Assembly (NCBI GenBank): GCA_014529385.2
Contig: CM043955.1
Location: 149,749,640 to 149,809,639, forward strand
DNA length: 60,000 nucleotides
Direction of reading: 5' to 3'
Origin: Adiantum capillus-veneris
Taxonomy: Eukaryota > Streptophyta > Polypodiopsida > Polypodiales > Pteridaceae
In this document: in pieces, positions 54,628 through 60,000 of the stretch
How the letters are laid out: each line of letters begins with the position of its first letter
How positions within the stretch are numbered: the first letter of the stretch is position 1
Notes under the pieces: generated by a model
Databases searched by the model: none
Seen by the model: only the letters and a program-made list of their open reading frames with translations
Told to the model about the DNA's origin: nothing
Position numbers and translations under genes: made by a program

Positions 54628-56762
54628 GTCTTTACCAGCGTCTTTGGAAGAGGGTATCATCAAGTTATTCCCTAAAAGAAGCTATGTGAGTCACTTACAA
54701 ATTGGAGACCGATTACTCTTATGCCAGTAGCTTATAAATTAGTCACCAAAATGCTTGCCCTATACTTGAAAGCCGTTCTTCATTTAGGCTTGCATCAAGC
54801 TTAGTATGGTTTTATTCCTCATCGTCAGATCATTGATAATGTGGCCAATGTCTACTTTGGTATAGAATATGCCAAATATATAAATCAAGATATTCTCCTG
54901 TTGAAAGTTGATGTAGGTAAAGCTTTTGATTCTGTGCTTTGGGACTGTATCTCTCAAACTATGGCAGGGCTTGGATTTGGGCCTAAATTACAAAATGTCA
55001 TTTATTGGTTATCTCAAGATAGTGATGTTGCATATATTTTGGGTTCTGACCTCACTCGCTCATGGTCTTTGGGAAAATCTGTCCAGCAAGGATGTCCCTT
55101 GAGTTCAATGCTTTATGCTATTGCAACTCATCTCTTGCTCTGTTATCTGACCATCTATTGACCACAAATCAACTTCATGAATTGCATCTTGTAGCATGCT
55201 ACAATGTACACGTTTCTTGCTACACAACTCTATGATGGATCTACTTTTGTGATGCAAGCATATGCGGATGATTCTTTTTTCCTTTCTCGAGATGATCAAA
55301 ATGATCTCAAATGTATTATGAAAGCCTTAGAAATGTTTGCATTAACAGCTGGGCTCAGTGTAAATCTTAAAAAATCCAAGCTTCTCCGTTTGAATGAAAA
55401 GCGATGGCATTCTATATTCTATACTTTGGCGAGGACAAATCCTTGATTCTACTTCAAGGCATTCCGGATACCCTATTGGTTGGAATACTACGCTTCAACA
55501 GATGACAGGAAGGGTATTGGACAAGTTGAGGGTGAAATGCGATTACTGGAAGCTCTCCACTTGGCCCTTGCATGTTTGGCTCAGAATTGTGCCATTTATT
55601 ATCATGGCATACATCTAATTTTTTCTACCTTTGATCATCTGGACCAAATCTGATATTCACAGTTTCATGTCTCTTGCTATGGAGTTCTTATGGAAAAAAA
55701 ACGCCATAAGAAAGGGATTCGATTGGCCATGAACAGGGTTTGCTCACCAAAATCTCATGGTGGCCTCAGTGTGTTGAACATTCAAAACATGTTTTGGTTC
55801 GCAAAATCTCTCTGTTTCAACGCTTTATGTAAGGTCAGCAAACTTGGGCCAAAATGCTAGCTGCTTTGGGAACAAATCCTCGCACCAATGCATTTGGAAA
55901 TTGGATTATTCATACGGAGGATTGGATTTAGGGTCATTTTCATGGTTCAGTCCCAGTTTATCCTTTCACTACTGGACTACTACAAAACTGGAAGAAAGCT
56001 TTAGTTCAATCTAGATGGAATAGCAGAAAAGGACCAGATGCTCGAGCTGAAAATATACATTGGAGCAAGGTATTTGACTTGCCCTTGGCTATGGTAGAGC
56101 CTCGTAAAGCTCACTTTCTTGCTGCCAGAGGTATATCTCGAGTTAATGATGTTCCGGATCCTGAGGGCAATGTGAACTTTCCCTCTTGCCCAAAGGACTA
56201 TGGTCTGGGGCATCATTATCCGCCCCTATGGCATACAATTCAGCAAATGCTACAGCCTCTTCAACCGGTTCCTCTGTTGCAAACAAAAGATAGATTGAGA
56301 GATTGGTGCATCTGGCATGGGGATAAGAACTACTCTCTGTATGATATGACCGCCAAACACATGTACTTATTGTTGCAGCCTGAGCCTTGGCTTGAAGTAC
56401 ATGAAAATTCTATTTGGCATTGTACCGAATATCTCACCATATGGAAAAACAGGCTCTTGAAAATATGGAACAGCAAGCTGCCAGTAAAAGAAAGGGTCTT
56501 CCTATGGAGATCATTTGATTCATCGGGTGTCATCTTCTCTCCGGCTCAGATTTCCATCTTCAAGCTTTGGAAAAAAGTTATTGATGTTTGGCTCACTTCC
56601 TATGCGTTTGAAGCCTCATATGTTCTTTGCTTGGGTTCGATTTTGGCTTCTCTGGACTTTACAAGAATTACGAAATGCTGCAATTTTTGGCTCTTCCACT
56701 TTTGTTGTATCAATCCTTGTCTGACAGCCTTGTCACTCAAGGATTGCATAGACCTCAATTAG
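54628..56762 (+). pseudogene. LINE ORF2 remnant (RT and C-terminal part)
   Basis: RT pieces: LMPVAYKLVTKMLALYL, YGFIPHRQIIDNVANVY, LLKVDVGKAFDSVLWD, SVQQGCPLSSMLYAIATH (54841-55161), MQAYADDSFFLSRDD with intact YADD (55204-55446), then GYPIGWNTTLQQM and YWKLSTWPLHVWL (55394-55618). The C-terminal part (56079-56516) has KAHFLAARGISRV and PVKERVFLWRSF, then a deletion removes the Cys/His cluster seen in the other L1, and the end continues in another frame (SSSFGKKLLMFGSLPMR). It is not functional. Confidence 0.88.
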
Positions 56763-56870
56763 TTTTGTTTGCAGAATGTTTTGGCTACTGGCTGAACCAC
56801 TTCCTGAGTTCAGCAACTTTGTACATTTCTTTAATACATTTCTTTTCCACCAAAAAAATTGTGTGTGTGT
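54628..56870 (+). mobile_element. 5'-truncated L1-type LINE
   Basis: Starts inside RT (LPASLEEGIIKLFPKRS) without ORF1 or endonuclease and runs to a tail of AAAAAAA followed by TGTGTGTG at about 56850-56870. It is closely related to the L1 at 12315-17990. Loss of the 5' end is the usual outcome of LINE insertion. It is inserted in LTR copy E and ends about 120 bp before a CIP7-like exon. Confidence 0.88.
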
Positions 56871-56992
56871 GTGCACACGCGCATGCGTACTTGCTATTAT
56901 CAACAGCATAAATTATGAAGATGGAAAATGTTCCCTGGCTTCTTTTGGCTTTAACTAACCTCTAAATTTGATTTCGCTTCTTATGCAAATAG
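56871..56992 (+). other. Intron end before the CIP7-like exon
   Basis: A (GT)n-(CA)-like alternating stretch (56862-56886), then T-rich sequence ending TTATGCAAATAG, a good 3' splice site, immediately before 56993. Confidence 0.5.
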
Positions 56993-59900
56993 GTGCGAAC
57001 TGTATGTCTCAGCAGATGGTATGACTGAAAAGTTAGCCTGTGGCTTTCTAAAGCCATTTTTGAACCATCTACGAGCAGTGGAAGAGCAAGTCATGGCAGG
57101 TTGTGAGTCTGTAAAGCTTGAACGCCCACAACCTTACCATGGTAGATCTTGGTTTACAAAGGGGACCCTAGAGAGGTACGAAAAGCTTTCATTTTACTGC
57201 TTCAGTTTTTTCACAATCCATATTTTGGTCACAGTGTACCATTTGCAGGTTTGTGAGGTTTGTGAGCACGCCAGAAGTCCTCGAACGAGTGAAATTTATT
57301 GAGGATGAGTTAGCACAGCTAGAGCAAGTACGAGGTATTCAAGCAAGCAGTCTCCTTCAGGTTGGCCCTTTCATTTATGCTGGAAAAGTATCTCTCAATG
57401 AGCATTGTGTATGTGGTTCCAAGTGAATTGAGAAACTGATTTTTTCAGGTAGAGGATTCTAATTCGACTGCTGAACCAGTTTATCAGAGAAATGGTACTT
57501 TGGTCAATGCTTGTAGAAGCTTGCGAAGAAGCATGATTTGTTACTCTGCTAATCATGTCTCTGAATCTAAAACCTGAGCAATTACTCATGCACGTAGGAT
57601 TCTTGATCATATCATCTAGCATGTATAGAGAATGTTTTTGTATGCCTTGCATAATGTCATAACCAGTTGTGGAGTATAAAAGTTGAGCTATTACTAAAGG
57701 ATAGATGTTCCTTTTCTACGTGACCTACTTATTTGCAACAGTGATGAGTCCTTCATAGACTCGGTTTTCACTTCTATTGAGGTATAGAAATGGCACATAA
57801 CTCATGCTGACAATAAATCGATGCTGTTTTAAGTTCATCTCCATGTCCCTGCATTCCTGAAGTAGTGTGTTCTGAAAAAAAAATATATCTTATTTTATGC
57901 TGATGGCAAGGCTTTTGCAGGACCAATGGGAACATTTGGAATTGCCAAGCTGGTAGGAGCCTAATTAAATCATTAGATAATAGATTTGAGTATCTTTTTG
58001 TACTGCAAAGAACTTTGCATGCAGTAGGGATCGTGTTGTTGTCAATTCAAGCATTTGACAATGTTTAGGGGCTTTACTGAAGAAAAAGCCATAATCTTAT
58101 GCCTGTTTGCTTCTTGCAGGCTCAAAATTATCCACATGATGCGGTTGAGAGTCGCAGAGAGGCATCAAAGTGAGTGCTTTTGGTGGATTTGTCCTCATTT
58201 TTTCAGAGAGTTTCGATGGCCATTTTCTTTGGGGTTTGATGCCTTGGAAAAGCTAGTTTATAGCAGTTGCTTGATAAAAAATATAAACTTGTTTACATTT
58301 AATTGTTAAAATATCAGGGTGGAGCTCCTTAGGGCTATGGATGTGAGATTACTTGCTCTGAGACAGGAGCAGAGCATGGCCTTTAGTCGTGCTGCTGCGG
58401 CTGGCTTTAGTAGGGATAACATGATGGACCTCGTAGCCTTTTCGGAGTACTTTGGAGCAGATCGTCTGCGGTATACTGTTACTTAATGTAGCTCATTAAG
58501 GTTATTATCTGCTAAACTTCAGTTGTTTGTATTTTTGGGTCCTTTTAATATATTTTTGTAATTGTATTTTCAGAATGGCATGCTTCAACTTCTTGGTGGT
58601 GCTTCAACAAAGAGTTATGGAACCTATGAAGCTCAACCCTCAGGCAGTATCCAATAGTTGTGGTGTGTCTGTAAATCTGAGCGAAGTGAGTATGCTACCA
58701 AAACAAGAGGTTTTACCTCAGTCCAATATTAAGTCCACAAAAGGAAGCGAGGCCGACACTCCAAATGGTGCTCATCAAATTAAAGAAGAGAGGAGATACA
58801 TGATAAATAATGGTGTTTTGTCCATTACAGACGGTAAGTCAGGTTTTGATGGCATACAGAGCAGAGAAGCAGTTGGTTCTGATGATCGGAAAAGATTGTT
58901 ACTCCCTAAAAACATTTGTGAAGAGCTATTTGCTGATCAGGATAGAATTGACTCAGCCTTGCCCATGCAGAGAGAGAACTCTGTTAATAATTATCAGAGA
59001 GTCCATAGTACATGTAGAAATCCTTCCAAAGTTTCAAAAGCACTCTCCACCAGTGAACCAATTTCATTGAGTCACTTGCCACTGGAAGGTGGCAGCACAT
59101 TTGACTCTGAAGGGCCAGTCAATGGCCAAGAGCTATCCTTAAACCGTGCTCCAGCTTTGGTGCTGCCAAATAATCGGATGAGAAGTAGCATAAAACCTGT
59201 AGATGGGACTGTTGAAGAACAAACTGATGATAGTCTTTCCACAGTACCATCTGCAATTTCAGCATCAGCCAGGAGGCTTAGTGTACAGGATGCCATCAGT
59301 TTGTTTGAAAACAAGCAAAGAAAGGAGTCTGTTGAAGTACCAAGGAAACAGCACACTGGAAAACACGAAAGCGGCAGAGCATCTTTGGAAGCCACAAATG
59401 CATTGTCATCCGCTTGCATAGGTACAAGAAGGTGGAGTATAGAAACCAGTAATGCAGTAGGCAAGTTTCTTCAGGAAAATTTGCCATCAAGTAAGCAAGG
59501 GGCTCCCACAATACGCTCCAAAGCTGTGAGAAGTGATGTGAACGTTTTGTTACCAAAACAAGAAGAGGATGGAGTTGGTCTGCAATCAAAGGTTTTCCTC
59601 CAGAAAGGTTCAAATGTAGCTTTATGCCAACCTTCCCTGGATGAAATGTCTGTCAAAGAATCCAATAACGAGAAGCAAGTTTCAGGGGATAATGCATTGG
59701 AGTATGAATCTCAAGGTCCAGTCCAGTTCAAGCGTGGGGGAAGCATAGCTCAAGGGACACTTTCAGAGATGCTAGTAGAGCAAGGCTCTTTGAAAGCAGA
59801 GTCAAACATGACCATAAGGCCTACTAATTTCTTAAATATCGAGACTGATGGTACTAGTCTCACTGAGATTGGAGATAAGGTACCTGAAAAGGTGGGTGTA

Positions 59901-60000
59901 CGTAAAATTTCTTGGGAACCAATGGCCATGCAAGATAGCTCAGTCATGCATGCTTCCTCTAAAGGGAGCAACGCAGGCTTGGAAGTATTACCATCTTGTG
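56993..60000 (+). CDS. CIP7-like: CIP7-like protein (COP1-interacting protein 7 family), partial
   Basis: Exons read from GT-AG sites and frame: 56993-57175, 57249-57360, 57449-57494, 57921-57952, 58120-58169, 58318-58470, 58574 to beyond 60000. Phases join without a stop. Hallmarks: [19 protein letters not shown] and [21 protein letters not shown] (N-terminal block), [17 protein letters not shown] with [35 protein letters not shown] (about 59266-59319) and RRWSIETS. In Arabidopsis, CIP7 is a nuclear protein that binds the light-signalling repressor COP1 and promotes light-induced gene expression; that role is inferred here. The first exon, which in this family encodes about 20 residues ending in TRTR, is not visible upstream: 56993 begins in mid-codon, and a LINE lies just before it. 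The last exon is open for 1.43 kb and the C-terminus is outside the window. The two tiny exons (46 and 32 bp) are the least certain. Confidence 0.9.

Overview
This is nuclear DNA from a land plant with a large, transposon-filled genome. The one convincing host gene is the 5' part of a COP1-interacting protein 7 (CIP7)-like gene at the right edge (56993 to the window end). It has plant-type GT-AG introns and is still open at base 60000. Almost everything else is retroelements nested in one another: Ty1/copia, Ty3/gypsy of the Tat type, a short gag-only LTR family, and two kinds of LINE, plus long CT and CA microsatellites. The LINE types and the CA/GA microsatellites would fit a fern, lycophyte or gymnosperm as well as a flowering plant, so I do not name a species.

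Layout, left to right. 1-2163 is a very large fold-back (arms of about 1.07 kb). 2164-10060 has little I can recognise apart from a decayed coding relic (4670-5625) and a pair of 160-bp direct repeats. 10060-12330 holds LINE and gypsy relics. 12315-17990 is a near full-length but broken L1-type LINE on the minus strand, carrying a 361-bp MITE. 18780-23502 contains gag-only LTR retroelements, including two copies head to head and a solo LTR nested in an LTR. 23503-26086 is the 5' half of a copia element (minus). 26871-36076 is a complete, recently inserted Tat-type gypsy element with 4-bp target duplications and three extra ORFs before gag. 36077-37938 is an older gypsy relic. 37939-48030 is a copia element (plus) interrupted in gag by a second complete copia (minus, 39473-44478, perfect TCATT target duplication). 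48030-50405 is unclassified repeat. 50406-52970 is the 3' part of a gag-only element followed by the 3' half of a copia element. 52971-56870 holds LTR fragments and a 5'-truncated LINE. 56993 onward is the host gene.

Two observations stand out. First, the Tat element carries, between its leader and gag, a 167-codon ORF followed by two adjacent small ORFs (69 and 70 codons) that resemble each other (about 35% identical by eye), which suggests a duplicated accessory protein. Second, the copia 5' half that stops at 23503 and the copia 3' half that starts at 51796 break at the same point in reverse transcriptase. The gag-only gypsy sequences on the other sides of the same two junctions also fit together. 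Both elements become contiguous if 23503-51795 is inverted, so the window seems to record a 28.3-kb inversion (or an assembly inversion) that carried the whole Tat/copia nest.

Nearly all transposon ORFs are broken by frameshifts and stops, so they are given as pseudogenes. The LTRs of the Tat element and of the inner copia are still almost identical, which means those insertions are young relative to the rest.
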